The notes: generated from the sequence alone by a model not told the origin. A stretch of 64,000 bases of DNA from Legionella_C dresdenensis (GCF_042649825.1 NZ_JBHSAB010000001.1:496001-560000); one strand, 5' to 3'; counted from the stretch's first letter, positions 8,709-18,527 are shown. Numbers and translations are program-made.

Positions 8709-9009
8709 GTAACTCCCCACGTCATCCCGAGCGCAGCGAGGGATCTCCCTGCAGCGGCACATACTAAAATATTGAAAAAAACACTCGAAAGATTATGCGG
8801 TGGATCGACTGGTGTATTTTGAAGTTTGTTCGGGTATCGTCGTGGCTATTGAGCGAGAAAAGCAAATCAAAGGCTGGTCACGAAAAAAGAAGCAGGATCT
8901 GATTAATTCATTAAATCCTGAGTGGGACGATTTATATCGATCGTTATGTTAGAGATTGTGCCACTGCAGGGAGATCCCTCGCTGCGCTCGGGATGACGTG
9001 GGGAGTTAC
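8709..9009. mobile_element. Element with 52-bp inverted repeats enclosing a GIY-YIG nuclease remnant
   Basis: The outer arms at 8709-8760 and 8958-9009 are reverse complements over 52 bases with a single mismatch. Both contain the motif ATCCCGAGCGCAGCGAGG. The arms enclose about 197 bases holding the 3' part of a GIY-YIG nuclease gene. The arrangement looks like a small nuclease-carrying mobile unit, or a non-autonomous derivative whose left part was deleted. No target-site duplication is obvious. Confidence 0.65.
8776..8952 (+). pseudogene. GIY-YIG endonuclease family protein, N-terminally truncated remnant
   Basis: The frame is open from just after a TGA at 8773 to TAG at 8952 and encodes about 58 residues without a proper start. 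They match the C-terminal half of short UPF0213-type GIY-YIG proteins: DRLVYFE, then AIEREKQIKGWSRKKK, then LNPEWDDLY. The catalytic GIY-YIG motif and the conserved arginine, which should come first, are missing. The left inverted-repeat arm begins where the N-terminal half should be. It is therefore a broken copy, presumably inactive. Confidence 0.75.
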
Positions 9010-9033
9010 TCTTATTCAGCGTATGTTTATTGA

Positions 9034-9056
9034 GTGTTGGGCTTTATAGCCAACAC
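9034..9056. repeat. Dispersed hairpin, family R2 (GTGTTGGGCTTTA..AGCC.AACAC)
   Basis: The stem GTGTTGG..CCAACAC lies just after the stop codon (minus strand) of the 179-aa membrane protein gene and could serve as its terminator. The same short palindrome recurs at 21442-21469, 27799-27820, 37132-37154, 37533-37550 and 53433-53456, and in the element ends near 37.8 and 61.8 kb. Confidence 0.7.
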
Positions 9057-9064
9057 CCCATTTT

Positions 9065-9604
9065 TTAATTAAGATAGGAAACCGCAAGAACATTAAAAGC
9101 GAGTAGCCCGAAACTGATAAGAATTGAGGTTAACCAATCAATTTCTATCGCGGCTTTAAAGATATAAGCCGTTGCCAGAAACTGCCATGCGCTAAGCGCC
9201 ATGGTAACCAGCAGATACAAAATTGCCAATAATAACATTACCATCTGCTCCAGGTTTGATTTCAGCAAAAAAGGCGCAGTCAGCATCAGCGGAAACGCTA
9301 ACAGATGAATAATCCAGCTGCAAGCAATCAAGGTAGTAAAAGTCTGCAAAAATCGACTGGTTTTATTATGTAATCTAAGCACCAGCCAAACATACAAACC
9401 ATATGAACCCAGTAAAATTAATCCAGCGAAAAAAAGCATTGCCAATGGCGCAGCTATTGGTTTAGGCGCATAGGTCCACTGGAACACAAGCGTTAGCCAA
9501 TATACGATTAGGAATAATCCCAATAAAAAAGCAGAGTAAGGCGTATTAGCCGGCGATTCTTTAAACAGGGCAACCAGCCAATAACGCTTGAGCAGTTCTT
9601 TCAT
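9065..9604 (-). CDS. Small integral membrane protein, unknown function
   Basis: The 179 residues form about five hydrophobic segments, for example PYSAFLLGLFLIVYWLTLVF, APLAMLFFAGLILLGSYGLY and the C-terminal SILISFGLLAFNVLAVSYL. The N-terminus is short and basic (MKELLKRYWLVALF). There are no catalytic motifs. The gene starts nine bases after the end of the yhdP-type gene and is probably the last cistron of that transcription unit, closed by the hairpin at 9034-9056. It resembles small Yip1-like inner-membrane proteins only in topology; I cannot name a family. Confidence 0.7.
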   Translation of the reverse strand: MKELLKRYWLVALFKESPANTPYSAFLLGLFLIVYWLTLVFQWTYAPKPIAAPLAMLFFAGLILLGSYGLYVWLVLRLHNKTSRFLQTFTTLIACSWIIHLLAFPLMLTAPFLLKSNLEQMVMLLLAILYLLVTMALSAWQFLATAYIFKAAIEIDWLTSILISFGLLAFNVLAVSYLN

Positions 9605-9612
9605 ACATCACC

Positions 9613-12600
9613 CTATACCTTTTTCTTTTTGATAATACTTACCTGCTGCACCACCGGCTGCTTCCATGGCCCGGAAACTTTATAGGTATAACCGCTGATT
9701 TTCTGCATTCCCTTACTGATGATTTTACTGGCAACCCAGGTTGCAATACCGGCAATCGGACCGCCGGCAATGGTCGCGACTACGGGCAAACTCGCAGTGA
9801 TATGCGGAGAAATCCTCAAATCGAGGTTATATAATTGCCGCGCGATATCCAAATCGCCAGCCATGCTGGCATAAGCAATCGGGCCATCAATATAGCTGTC
9901 GGTTGTTGTCATCAGTCCTTTTTTTATTTTAAAAGACCCGGTAAAAATATCAAAACTATATCCGTCATTGGACAGATCACTGAAATCAAGTTTCAACCGT
10001 CTTGGAATTGTTTGCAAGCTCAAAATACTTAAGAGTTTGCCAAGCCCCAGTTTTTCCTCTGTCTCAGCGCTTAAATTGGTAATTCTGCCATTTTTTAATG
10101 TGATTGCCAGTTGGCCGGAAACATCCGACAGTGAAAAATCCTGATATGCGCCGGGCCACTTTCCTTCAAAGCTTATCAGTCCTTTTTTCGCTTCAACCGC
10201 AGGACTTATTTGCAGACGGTGCAGAATTCCCGCCAGATTCATCACTTTAAGATTGGCATTAATTTCAGTCTGGTTAATCGTATCATTTTGAGTCCAGGAG
10301 CCGATGGCGCTTAACGAATAATCCGGGGTTGTCATCTGACAACTGTCCAGTTTCCAGCTATCATTGACTACCGTCGCCTTGATTGCGAGCTCACCCAAAT
10401 CCATTGTATTGTATTTAAAGTCACTGATAATCAGATCAAGGTTAGGCATATCTTTGACTTTCAAATCTGAAAGTTGTTTGTTGTTGGGATTGTCTGGCGC
10501 TTTCTGCCAGTATAAACGCCGCAATTGCCCCCCTAGCTGGTTATCCTCAAGACGATAATTTAATTTACCGGCAATTTTCTCCTGATTCACTTCAACCGAC
10601 CATTCACCAGATTTTATCTTGGCGGCACGCAAAGCGGCATTATCAAATTCCTGACCCGCAATTAACGCTTTTTTGATAGAAATATCAATAGAATCAAGAT
10701 GCGTGCTTAATGAGTTATTGTTGGTGACCGGCGGTAATTTTGCCAGCGCTGAGCGCCATTGCTCCCAATCAAATACCGGCACAACTCCGATCACGCGCAC
10801 CCCTTGTTGAACCGAGCCTGATGCTGATACATTGCCTAGCCGAATAATACCTTTTTGCAGGCTAAAATCGCTCTTGCTGCCTGAAAACCATAAATCACTG
10901 CTTATACGCCTGTCATAATCCGACCTCAGATGAACGGCTTTCTCCGGATTAAAATCAACATCAATCGTCAACGGGGTTTTATCCTGGGCTTTTTTACCTA
11001 ACGGTTCCGGCAAGTTAATCGCAACACCCTGCAAGGTCGTTTTGATCTGCAAATGATCCAGATCGGTCCGGTTATCGGTTAAAATCAGCAGGCTGTCTAA
11101 CGCCAGCTCCCCCTCCATTAGTGAAAAAACAGCCAGCTTTAATTTGTCGCGTAAGACATCAATGGTGGTTTTTGCTTTAATTTGAACCCGGGTATACGGG
11201 CTCGGTTTGCGGAATGATTTGATTAACAGGCTGACCGGATAATCCATAATTTCCGCTTTCAATGTACTGTCTAACACACCTTCCTGATCAAATTGCAAAG
11301 AACCGTTCACCGCCTTTAACTGGACATCATTTAATGATTGTTTAACCAGAATAGCATTATTATCAAATTCGACATCCCCTAATGCCAGAACATCATCATT
11401 TTCCGGATAAAGAGGAACTTCAAGCTGCAAATCAAGATTAACCGGCCCGGTCAACTCAAGCATTTTCAGAGTAGAGAGTTTTTGTTTTAATGGCGTTGTA
11501 AACACATAAGCCAATGCCCGGGCTGAATCCAGTTGTGAGCGACTATGAATCAGCAGCGTTTCGCGATCGAGCCCTACGTCATCAATACGCAGATTGGCGT
11601 TATTAATAATATTACCCTGCAGATTGCCATGAACGACATTGACATCCAGATTACGTTTGTCAAACTGGAGATAAGCTTCTAAATCGGTTGCTAACGGCCA
11701 ATGCGGCGCAAAAACCAGATCAACGCCCTGCGTATACCCTTTTATCCAAAACTCCCCGGGCTGTTTATCAAACGGAAAATCGGCCGCCTGACCATTGATT
11801 GCAACTTCGGCAACCAGGCTTTCAATTTCCTTGATATCATTTTTAAGCCAATCTTCAAGTTTTTTCTTCAGATACTCCCCAGGCAGATATTGCAACCAGT
11901 GCTGTGCATGTTTTGCAGATAATTGTGCTGATAAATTAATTTGTCCTGCTGAATCAGCCGTTACATCGTCAATTGCTCCAGTTGCGCTCAGCACCAGATC
12001 GGGATGTTCTATCACCATGCGCTCCATCGTGACGCGCGTACCACGACTAAGCTCTTTCCATTCCAGAGCGCCATTAAGCGTCTTCAGTGTAACCGCAGGC
12101 AACCATTTAGGTTTAATAACCAACTGTTCACTATCAAACTCAACCTGCCCTTCGGCCGGCTGCCAGTTCAATACGCCGGACAGATTTTTAACCGCAGGAA
12201 TAGTATCTTGCTGCCGCCAGCTTAAACCGGAAAAATGAGTCAATAAATATTCCGGACTACCGTTCACCAGATCAAGCCGGGTATCGATTAATTCGCCTCT
12301 GGGCGATGAGGCAAGAACAGGTTTCACTGTATCTGGCCAGCGCGAAACCAGATTCACCAAGGAACGGATAAGCAAATGCTTTGCATACAGCGACAAAGTA
12401 TCATTTGCTTTCTTATAGCTGACCATAAACTGGTTTTCGGGCCATTCAATACCATCGGCTTTCATGCTGATCCTGTCGCCGCTCAGCTTCCAGCCATCAG
12501 CATCAGGCTGCCAGGCCAGATTAGCCTTTAACCATTCCAAATCATGTGTTACTTGTGTTTTTTTGTCATACCAGGCTATTTCACTGGCTGAAACCCGGCT

Positions 12601-13413
12601 CTGAAAATTTTTAATTTTATTGGCGGTAACATCAAACCATGCCTGAATATCAGCCGTCCCGCCATCAACCTTGAAATCACTGGCGGGCAGAAATTTTTGC
12701 CACTGGGCTAACTGCACATGAGTGGCTTCGAAAAAAATCTCGCCGGCTAACTGCACAGGCGATCCGGATTTAATTGCCATCTGTGCCTGCACCACAACCC
12801 GGGTTTCATCCGGCTGCGCAAAATAAGCCTTGCCTTTAATGCGGTAATTGCCGCCATGGTTAGCAATTTTCAGGTTTAACTTGCGTAAGGGAATGATAGT
12901 ACCATCCTGCAAATGAATTTCAGTGGTAAAGTTTTTTATGATAATTTTCTGTTGTGCCAGCAACCAGCCGAGCAAGGCGGTATAAGCGCTGTTACCCAGT
13001 TTCACTGCCGGGTTGCTTGCAACCGATAAACCATCGATCTGCCATTGTTGATCATGCTGTCTGAGCGTTAATTTCAAATCGTCAATGTATAAAACACCGG
13101 GCTGGATCTGCCAGTGCCATAATGAACCTAAAAGATTGATTCCTACCAGCAGTTTTTTAAGCTGAATAATATCCTGGCCGCCATTCGCTACTGACACCTG
13201 TTTTAATTTAATAACCGGTTCAAACCAGTACCAGCCAGTTTCCATACTCTGAATACTGACAGGTTGTCCGATAAGCGTGGTCAGATGCCGCTCTACTTCC
13301 GATTTATACTGTTTTGCCCAAGGCGTCAAAGCCCGAAATATGCTGGAGACGACTGCAGCAGTAATAATCACTATCGCCAGACCAAACCAGCACCGTTTTA
13401 GAATTTTGCTCAC
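9613..13413 (-). CDS. yhdP: YhdP/AsmA-like giant inner-membrane-anchored protein
   Basis: The 1266-residue protein has one N-terminal membrane anchor (WFGLAIVIITAAVVSSIF) and a long, beta-rich periplasmic body. The C-terminal part fits the AsmA-like domain, with GRITNLSAETEEKLGLGKLL and repeated GDLDI/SGPW-type phrases. YhdP in E. coli is one of three AsmA-type proteins (with TamB and YdbH) that move phospholipids towards the outer membrane. Length and N-terminal LTPWAKQYKSEVERHLTTLIGQPVSI agree with that family. The gene starts just after fliJ, so it is probably read through from the flagellar operon. That linkage may be mere position rather than shared function. Confidence 0.88.
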   Translation of the reverse strand: MSKILKRCWFGLAIVIITAAVVSSIFRALTPWAKQYKSEVERHLTTLIGQPVSIQSMETGWYWFEPVIKLKQVSVANGGQDIIQLKKLLVGINLLGSLWHWQIQPGVLYIDDLKLTLRQHDQQWQIDGLSVASNPAVKLGNSAYTALLGWLLAQQKIIIKNFTTEIHLQDGTIIPLRKLNLKIANHGGNYRIKGKAYFAQPDETRVVVQAQMAIKSGSPVQLAGEIFFEATHVQLAQWQKFLPASDFKVDGGTADIQAWFDVTANKIKNFQSRVSASEIAWYDKKTQVTHDLEWLKANLAWQPDADGWKLSGDRISMKADGIEWPENQFMVSYKKANDTLSLYAKHLLIRSLVNLVSRWPDTVKPVLASSPRGELIDTRLDLVNGSPEYLLTHFSGLSWRQQDTIPAVKNLSGVLNWQPAEGQVEFDSEQLVIKPKWLPAVTLKTLNGALEWKELSRGTRVTMERMVIEHPDLVLSATGAIDDVTADSAGQINLSAQLSAKHAQHWLQYLPGEYLKKKLEDWLKNDIKEIESLVAEVAINGQAADFPFDKQPGEFWIKGYTQGVDLVFAPHWPLATDLEAYLQFDKRNLDVNVVHGNLQGNIINNANLRIDDVGLDRETLLIHSRSQLDSARALAYVFTTPLKQKLSTLKMLELTGPVNLDLQLEVPLYPENDDVLALGDVEFDNNAILVKQSLNDVQLKAVNGSLQFDQEGVLDSTLKAEIMDYPVSLLIKSFRKPSPYTRVQIKAKTTIDVLRDKLKLAVFSLMEGELALDSLLILTDNRTDLDHLQIKTTLQGVAINLPEPLGKKAQDKTPLTIDVDFNPEKAVHLRSDYDRRISSDLWFSGSKSDFSLQKGIIRLGNVSASGSVQQGVRVIGVVPVFDWEQWRSALAKLPPVTNNNSLSTHLDSIDISIKKALIAGQEFDNAALRAAKIKSGEWSVEVNQEKIAGKLNYRLEDNQLGGQLRRLYWQKAPDNPNNKQLSDLKVKDMPNLDLIISDFKYNTMDLGELAIKATVVNDSWKLDSCQMTTPDYSLSAIGSWTQNDTINQTEINANLKVMNLAGILHRLQISPAVEAKKGLISFEGKWPGAYQDFSLSDVSGQLAITLKNGRITNLSAETEEKLGLGKLLSILSLQTIPRRLKLDFSDLSNDGYSFDIFTGSFKIKKGLMTTTDSYIDGPIAYASMAGDLDIARQLYNLDLRISPHITASLPVVATIAGGPIAGIATWVASKIISKGMQKISGYTYKVSGPWKQPVVQQVSIIKKKKV

Positions 13414-13421
13414 TGTTTTTA

Positions 13422-13880
13422 TTAGTTATCCGTTTTATTTTTACTATACCATTGCTTTTGTGCATACTCATCACTTTCTTTCTGTTCTGCACGTTCCTGT
13501 TTTAACTGCAACGTCAATTTTACCTTTTCAATCAATTTAACCACCGCATCTTGTTCAGCCTTTTTCTGCATATACAATTTCTCAAAATGAGTACGCTGTT
13601 TTATCAAGTGTGAAAGCTGTGCGTTGAGTTGAGATAGTGCGGTGTCAAGCTGTGAAATAAACTCGATCCGCCGGCGTAAATACCCGACCGTTGTAGCTGG
13701 CAGGTTAGTGGCGTTATTTAACTGAGTTACATAGTCCTGCCGATAATTCAATAACTGATCATGGCGTTGTTTACTGGTTAAAAACTGCTGCCTTGCCCTG
13801 GCCCAATCATTCGCGGCCTGCTGCGTGGCTTTTTCTTTAATCGCAAGCAGCTGTGTTAAACGCATCAGACGCTGGTTCAT
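13422..13880 (-). CDS. fliJ: Flagellar export chaperone/stalk protein FliJ
   Basis: FliJ is a small coiled-coil protein that inserts into the FliI hexamer and links the export ATPase to FlhA. The 152 residues are almost entirely charged heptad-like helix, starting MNQRLMRLTQLLAIKEKATQQAA and continuing with many Gln, Lys and Glu. That composition, the length and the position directly after fliI (five bases downstream) support the call. Sequence identity in this family is low, so the assignment leans on context. Confidence 0.88.
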   Translation of the reverse strand: MNQRLMRLTQLLAIKEKATQQAANDWARARQQFLTSKQRHDQLLNYRQDYVTQLNNATNLPATTVGYLRRRIEFISQLDTALSQLNAQLSHLIKQRTHFEKLYMQKKAEQDAVVKLIEKVKLTLQLKQERAEQKESDEYAQKQWYSKNKTDN

Positions 13881-13884
13881 TCCC

Positions 13885-15222
13885 CTAGCCTTCCAATGAA
13901 GAAGCTATTTCAGCCAATTGGATTAAACTTTGTTCGAAATCAGCCTTTTCATCAATCGCCTGAGCAATATATTCCCTGATTTTTTCACGGTAGACAATGG
14001 CTTTATCCAATTGCTTGTCGCTACCCTTGGTATAAGCGCCTAATAAGACAAAATCCTTGTTTTTCTCATAAATTGACAGATATTTCTTTAATACGAGCAT
14101 TTGCTCCATTTGTTCTTTGGAAACAATAGACGGCATAACCCGGCTGATAGACGCCTCAAGATCAATTGCCGGATATTGTCCTGACTCAGCCAGCTCACGG
14201 TTTAAAACAATATGACCATCAAGAATGGCGCGCGCAGCATCCGCAATAGGATCCTGTTGATCATCGCCTTCGGTTAATACAGTATAAAAAGCAGTGACTG
14301 AACCACTGCCCGGCAAGCCATTTCCTGCTCGTTCCACTAACTGGGGCAATTTGGCAAATACGGATGGCGGATATCCTTTTGTTGCAGGCGGTTCGCCGAT
14401 TGACAGGGCAATTTCCCGTTGCGCCTGGGCAAAACGGGTTAATGAATCCATCAGTAATAAAACATGCTTGCCTTGATCGCGAAAATATTCAGCAATACTG
14501 GTCGCAACCATAGCGCCATGCAAACGCATCAACGGGCTTTCGTCAGCGGGTGCTGCAACCACCACTGCCCGCTCCAGCCCTTCGTCACCCAAAATGCTTT
14601 CAATAAATTCCTTCACTTCCCGGCCGCGCTCGCCTATCAGGCCAACCACAACCAAATCGGCGGTTGTATAGCGCGTCATCATACCAAGCAATACAGATTT
14701 ACCAACACCACTACCGGCAAACAAACCAATCCGCTGCCCACGGCCAACTGTCAGCAGACCATTAATTGCACGCACGCCGACATCCAGCGGCCGGTCAATT
14801 ACTGCCCGTTTCAGCGGATTAAAAGGCTGGCTTAACAAGGGATAGGTTTCAAGCATTTCCATCATACCGCGGGTATCGATAGGTAAACCGGCGCCATTTA
14901 ATACCCGGCCCAGCAAATGATTGCCGACACTGACCTGAGCAACCCGGCCGCTGGGAGCGATAAGCATACCAGGTGCAATACCCTGAGTATGGCCAATAGA
15001 CATCAAATAGGCTTTGTCATTGTCAAAGCCGACAACTTCGGCTTCAACCCGCTCTGATTTGCTAATTTTCACCCAACATCGCGCCCCTACCGGCTGATGA
15101 AACCCCTTGGCCTCGAGAGTCAACCCCACTGCCCGGCTAACCCGTCCGCAACGCCTTAATCCTGTTCCTGGATTCACACGCATTGCACGCAATGTGTTGC
15201 CCAGGGCCGACAGGAACATCAT
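13885..15222 (-). CDS. fliI: Flagellum-specific ATP synthase FliI
   Basis: FliI is the hexameric ATPase of the flagellar type III export machine and is related to the F1 beta subunit. The 445 residues include the Walker A loop GLFAGSGVGKSVLLGMM near residue 170, the Walker B segment HVLLLMDSLTRFAQAQRE, and the family signature GYPPSVFAKLPQLVERAGNG. The ATG overlaps the fliH stop (ATGATG containing TGA), which indicates translational coupling. It could only be confused with the type III secretion ATPase SctN, and the flagellar neighbours exclude that. Confidence 0.96.
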   Translation of the reverse strand: MMFLSALGNTLRAMRVNPGTGLRRCGRVSRAVGLTLEAKGFHQPVGARCWVKISKSERVEAEVVGFDNDKAYLMSIGHTQGIAPGMLIAPSGRVAQVSVGNHLLGRVLNGAGLPIDTRGMMEMLETYPLLSQPFNPLKRAVIDRPLDVGVRAINGLLTVGRGQRIGLFAGSGVGKSVLLGMMTRYTTADLVVVGLIGERGREVKEFIESILGDEGLERAVVVAAPADESPLMRLHGAMVATSIAEYFRDQGKHVLLLMDSLTRFAQAQREIALSIGEPPATKGYPPSVFAKLPQLVERAGNGLPGSGSVTAFYTVLTEGDDQQDPIADAARAILDGHIVLNRELAESGQYPAIDLEASISRVMPSIVSKEQMEQMLVLKKYLSIYEKNKDFVLLGAYTKGSDKQLDKAIVYREKIREYIAQAIDEKADFEQSLIQLAEIASSLEG

Positions 15223-15896
15223 GAAGCACCATTATTATAAAAGTCAGTATCTTCTATCGCTTCGTCGGTACTGAAATAGTTGCTGAACAGATTGAGCAGC
15301 CGTGATTTAAGCCGCCCATCAAGCTCGGTGTGTTCGCCTCTTAAATAAAAATCGCCTTTAACCAACTCTTTATCAGAGGACAGCATAGTCAATAATTTAC
15401 TGAATTTATTCTCATCAAGATTGGCTTTCAGCCATTCGACATCTTCGGGATTCATTACCAGTTGACGCGCCCCCTGTACTGAAGGTAATTCTGCTTTAAT
15501 CTGTTCAACTATCGCCAACAGCTTTTCAGGGTGCAGGGAAAGCTCTACTCCAATACAGGCTTCGCAAATCCATAAAATAGTCTGAATCACTTCATCATTA
15601 ATGGCCTTATCCAATAACCGCACCGGCTCCTGGATTAACAATAGCCATTCGGATAGCTCCGTCATTTTGGGAATGGCTTCGATTTCGGCCTGTTTTCGTC
15701 CTTCCTCATATCCCTTTTCCCGTGCCTGTTGAAGCACTTGTTCGCGCTGGGCCTCCTGCTCGGCCTGTAAATCAATCGGCGGCGGTTCAGGCTCCTTTTC
15801 TTCGGGCATCTTTAACTCCCAGACACTGAATTGGTCCGGTAATTTTTCTTCAAACGCCGGCTGGAAATCTTCGTTTTTGTCCTTCTCAATCATCAT
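15219..15896 (-). CDS. fliH: Flagellar assembly protein FliH
   Basis: FliH regulates FliI and docks it to the C-ring protein FliN. The 225 residues have a disordered, Glu/Pro-rich start (MPEEKEPEPPPIDLQAE), then the helical segment REKGYEEGRKQAEIEAIP with a short GxxxG-type repeat as in FliH. A FliI-binding C-terminal domain follows, containing VELSLHPEKLLAIVEQI and PEDVEWL. ATG at 15896 is followed by a second ATG; either may be used. It begins seven bases after fliG and overlaps fliI by four bases. Confidence 0.93.
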   Translation of the reverse strand: MMIEKDKNEDFQPAFEEKLPDQFSVWELKMPEEKEPEPPPIDLQAEQEAQREQVLQQAREKGYEEGRKQAEIEAIPKMTELSEWLLLIQEPVRLLDKAINDEVIQTILWICEACIGVELSLHPEKLLAIVEQIKAELPSVQGARQLVMNPEDVEWLKANLDENKFSKLLTMLSSDKELVKGDFYLRGEHTELDGRLKSRLLNLFSNYFSTDEAIEDTDFYNNGAS

Positions 15897-15903
15897 CCAG
15901 TCC

Positions 15904-16893
15904 TTAGATCATTTCCTCGCCGCCCTTAGTGCCAAGCGCAATCTTGCCTTCATCCGCCATGCTTCTGGCAATTGCCAGAATTTCTTTTTGAGCCTTCTCA
16001 ACATCGCTGACTTTAACCGGCCCTTGCATTTCCAAATCTTCACGCAAGAGATCGCCGGCTCGTTTCGACATATTGGCGAATATTTTTTCTTTAACCGGTT
16101 CGGTTGTCCCTTTTAATGCCAGCATCAACTGTTCTGTCGACACTTCGCGCAACAAGGTCTGCACACTGCGGTTATCCATATCAATAAGGTTTTCAAAGAC
16201 GAACATTTTGTCTTTAATTTTTTCGCAGACCTCCTGATCCCAGTCATTAATTTTATTCAGTACCTCTTCTTCAACTGCCCCTTCAAGGTAATTGATTACG
16301 TCAGCAACAGCTTTAATGCCCCCGACTGATGCCATTTTATTGACTTTCTGACCGCTGATCTGCTTTTCAATGACATGACCGAGCTCTGAAATCGCCTCTG
16401 GTTTTACAGTTTCGATAGTACACATCCGCAATAGCACTTCAGCCCGTTTCTCAGGCGTAAAATAACTTACAACCTCAGCGGCCTGCTCACTATCAAGGTG
16501 AATAAGGATGGTTGCAATAATCTGCGGGTGTTCGTTACGGATAACATCAGCAATGAGCCTTCCATCAAGCCATTTCAGGCGGTTTAAGCCATTGTCTTTA
16601 TCAGAAACCAGAATTCGGTCAATAAAGGGTATTGCCATTTCCTCGCCAAGCGCGTTGATCAAAACCCGGCGCAAGTAGTTTTCCGCATCAACAGCAAGGC
16701 TGGTCTGATCTTCAATTGCGTGAAGAAAATCATTAAGCACATTCTGCATTTTAGCTTTACTGACATTATTCAGCGTAGCAATAGCCACGCCGACTTTTTG
16801 TACCTGCCTCGGCTCAAGATGTTTTAACACTTCAGCGGCATTTTCTTCACCCATACCCAATAGCAGTATTGCTGCACGTTCTATTCCATCCAT
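15904..16893 (-). CDS. fliG: Flagellar motor switch protein FliG
   Basis: FliG forms the upper C-ring, binding FliF with its N-terminus and the stator with its C-terminus. The 329 residues match the normal length. They start DGIERAAILLLGMGEENAAEVL, carry the middle-domain segment HPQIIATILIHLDSEQAAEV with the EHPQ-like motif (NEHPQ), and end with the torque-generating region (VSTEQLMLALKGTTEPVKEKIF..MSKRAGDLLREDLE). The charged residues for stator contact are present. It starts six bases after fliF ends. Confidence 0.97.
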   Translation of the reverse strand: MDGIERAAILLLGMGEENAAEVLKHLEPRQVQKVGVAIATLNNVSKAKMQNVLNDFLHAIEDQTSLAVDAENYLRRVLINALGEEMAIPFIDRILVSDKDNGLNRLKWLDGRLIADVIRNEHPQIIATILIHLDSEQAAEVVSYFTPEKRAEVLLRMCTIETVKPEAISELGHVIEKQISGQKVNKMASVGGIKAVADVINYLEGAVEEEVLNKINDWDQEVCEKIKDKMFVFENLIDMDNRSVQTLLREVSTEQLMLALKGTTEPVKEKIFANMSKRAGDLLREDLEMQGPVKVSDVEKAQKEILAIARSMADEGKIALGTKGGEEMI

Positions 16894-16898
16894 ACCTA

Positions 16899-18527
16899 TT
16901 ACCCCCGATCAACCCAGGTTTTTACTACTTGTGCAACACGCTTTGGTTCCTTATCAACAACAGTACGCAACAATGCTATCTGGGAATCATAATCTGTCGC
17001 GGCCGGCAATCCCCCTGCTCCTTCTTTGGTTTCTGACTCAGCTGTTTGCTCAACTTCTTTTTCAACAACCTTGTCGGCGGCCAGTGTCTTGAATAAAGGC
17101 CTTAAAACTCCAAAAAGTATCATAAGAATCAATAGTGCACCGGCAGTTTGTTTAACGGCAGGCCAGAACCAGTCCTGTTGCCAGAACTTCAGCTCCGGTA
17201 ACGGTGCAAGCGGCTCAGGTTTGACAAAATTACTATTAACCACATTAATGCTGTCGCCGCGTTCGGCATTAAAGCCGATTGCATCGGCAACCAGGACACG
17301 GACCTGATCCAATTCTTCTTTGGATAAAGGTTTCATTTCCATTTTTTTGGTTTTTTCATCATAAACCGGCCTGTTATCAACCAATACCGCCACTGTCAAA
17401 CGTTTGACAGTACCTGGCTGATTTTTGGTATGGCTAATGGTTTTATCGAGTTCAAAGTTTCTTGTACTTTGTTTCTGAAAGTCATTAGCCTCAAAATCAT
17501 CGGTTTGATCGGTACTGACCTGACGGTTATTCTGCTGATTACCGGTATTGTTTTGTGGTTGCTGCAGAGCAGCGCTGCCTGGGGCACGGTTGGAGAGCGC
17601 ACCTGGTACGCCAGTAGGACCCGCGCCGACATTACGCTTCTCTTCCATCGTCTGTTCGCTGCGAATAGCCGCCTGCTCGGGATTATACATTTCCTGTGTC
17701 TGCTCAAAGGATGTAAAATCGACGTCGGCAGAAACTTTTACTTTTACCCGGCCATATCCTACAAACGGCGTCAGAATATCCTGAATTTTCTGAGTATACT
17801 GTTGCTCCAGAGTCTGACGGTAATCCATAAAACGTTCAGTATTGGTAAAGAGCGTCTGTCCCGCGCCTTCACTTAATAATTGGCCATTCTGATCAACAAC
17901 TGTAACTCGGCTGGCATGGAGGTTCGGAATACTTGAAGCAACCAGGTTTACAATAGATGAAATGGTTTGCTTGGTCACTTCGGCGCCAGGGTAAACATCG
18001 ATAAATACCGAAGCGCTGGGTTCTTTATTATCGCGGACAAAGGCTGATTCACGAGGAATTGCGAGATGCACACGTGCGGTTTTTATATCATGAAACTGAC
18101 TGACAGTACGCGCCAACTCGATTTCGAGCGCCTGTTTATAACGGGCGTTTTCCATAAACTGGCTGGTATTAAACGCATTGCTATTACCAAAAAGCTCTGC
18201 TGTAGCGCTATTGCCGCGCGGCAAACCCTCAGCGGCCAATTTCATTCGAGCCCGCTGCACATCGCTGGCAACAACCATAACTGTGCCGTTATTTTCATCC
18301 ACTTTAAACGGAATGGCATTTCGTTGCAGTACATCGACTACGTCTGCGGAATCTCTTGGCGTCAACTGCCCATATAATGGCATGTAGTTAGGTTCACGCG
18401 ACCATAAAACGACCGAAACGCCTATAGCAATACTTGCAGCCAAACCTAACAACAAACCCAGTTGCCTGGCCAAAGAAAGGCTGGCAAACCGGGTTGCTGC
18501 ATTCAGAGCGTTTTCAGCCAATGCCAT
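16899..18527 (-). CDS. fliF: Flagellar MS-ring protein FliF
   Basis: FliF builds the MS ring in the inner membrane, the base of the basal body. The 542 residues show a first membrane segment LGLLLGLAASIAIGVSVVLW near residue 25 and the ring-building motifs MPLYGQLTPRDSADVV and FMENARYKQALEIELARTV. A low-complexity Asn/Gln stretch follows, then a second membrane segment (PAVKQTAGALLILMILFGVL) near residue 450. The cytoplasmic FliG-binding tail ends VAQVVKTWVDRG. The tail motif matches the flagellar protein rather than the SctJ family. Confidence 0.97.
   Translation of the reverse strand: MALAENALNAATRFASLSLARQLGLLLGLAASIAIGVSVVLWSREPNYMPLYGQLTPRDSADVVDVLQRNAIPFKVDENNGTVMVVASDVQRARMKLAAEGLPRGNSATAELFGNSNAFNTSQFMENARYKQALEIELARTVSQFHDIKTARVHLAIPRESAFVRDNKEPSASVFIDVYPGAEVTKQTISSIVNLVASSIPNLHASRVTVVDQNGQLLSEGAGQTLFTNTERFMDYRQTLEQQYTQKIQDILTPFVGYGRVKVKVSADVDFTSFEQTQEMYNPEQAAIRSEQTMEEKRNVGAGPTGVPGALSNRAPGSAALQQPQNNTGNQQNNRQVSTDQTDDFEANDFQKQSTRNFELDKTISHTKNQPGTVKRLTVAVLVDNRPVYDEKTKKMEMKPLSKEELDQVRVLVADAIGFNAERGDSINVVNSNFVKPEPLAPLPELKFWQQDWFWPAVKQTAGALLILMILFGVLRPLFKTLAADKVVEKEVEQTAESETKEGAGGLPAATDYDSQIALLRTVVDKEPKRVAQVVKTWVDRG

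Noticed and set aside
11795..12238. 147-codon plus-strand frame inside the yhdP gene
   Set aside because: Antisense shadow of a well-supported 1266-residue gene; Cys/Ser-rich and without a start signal.
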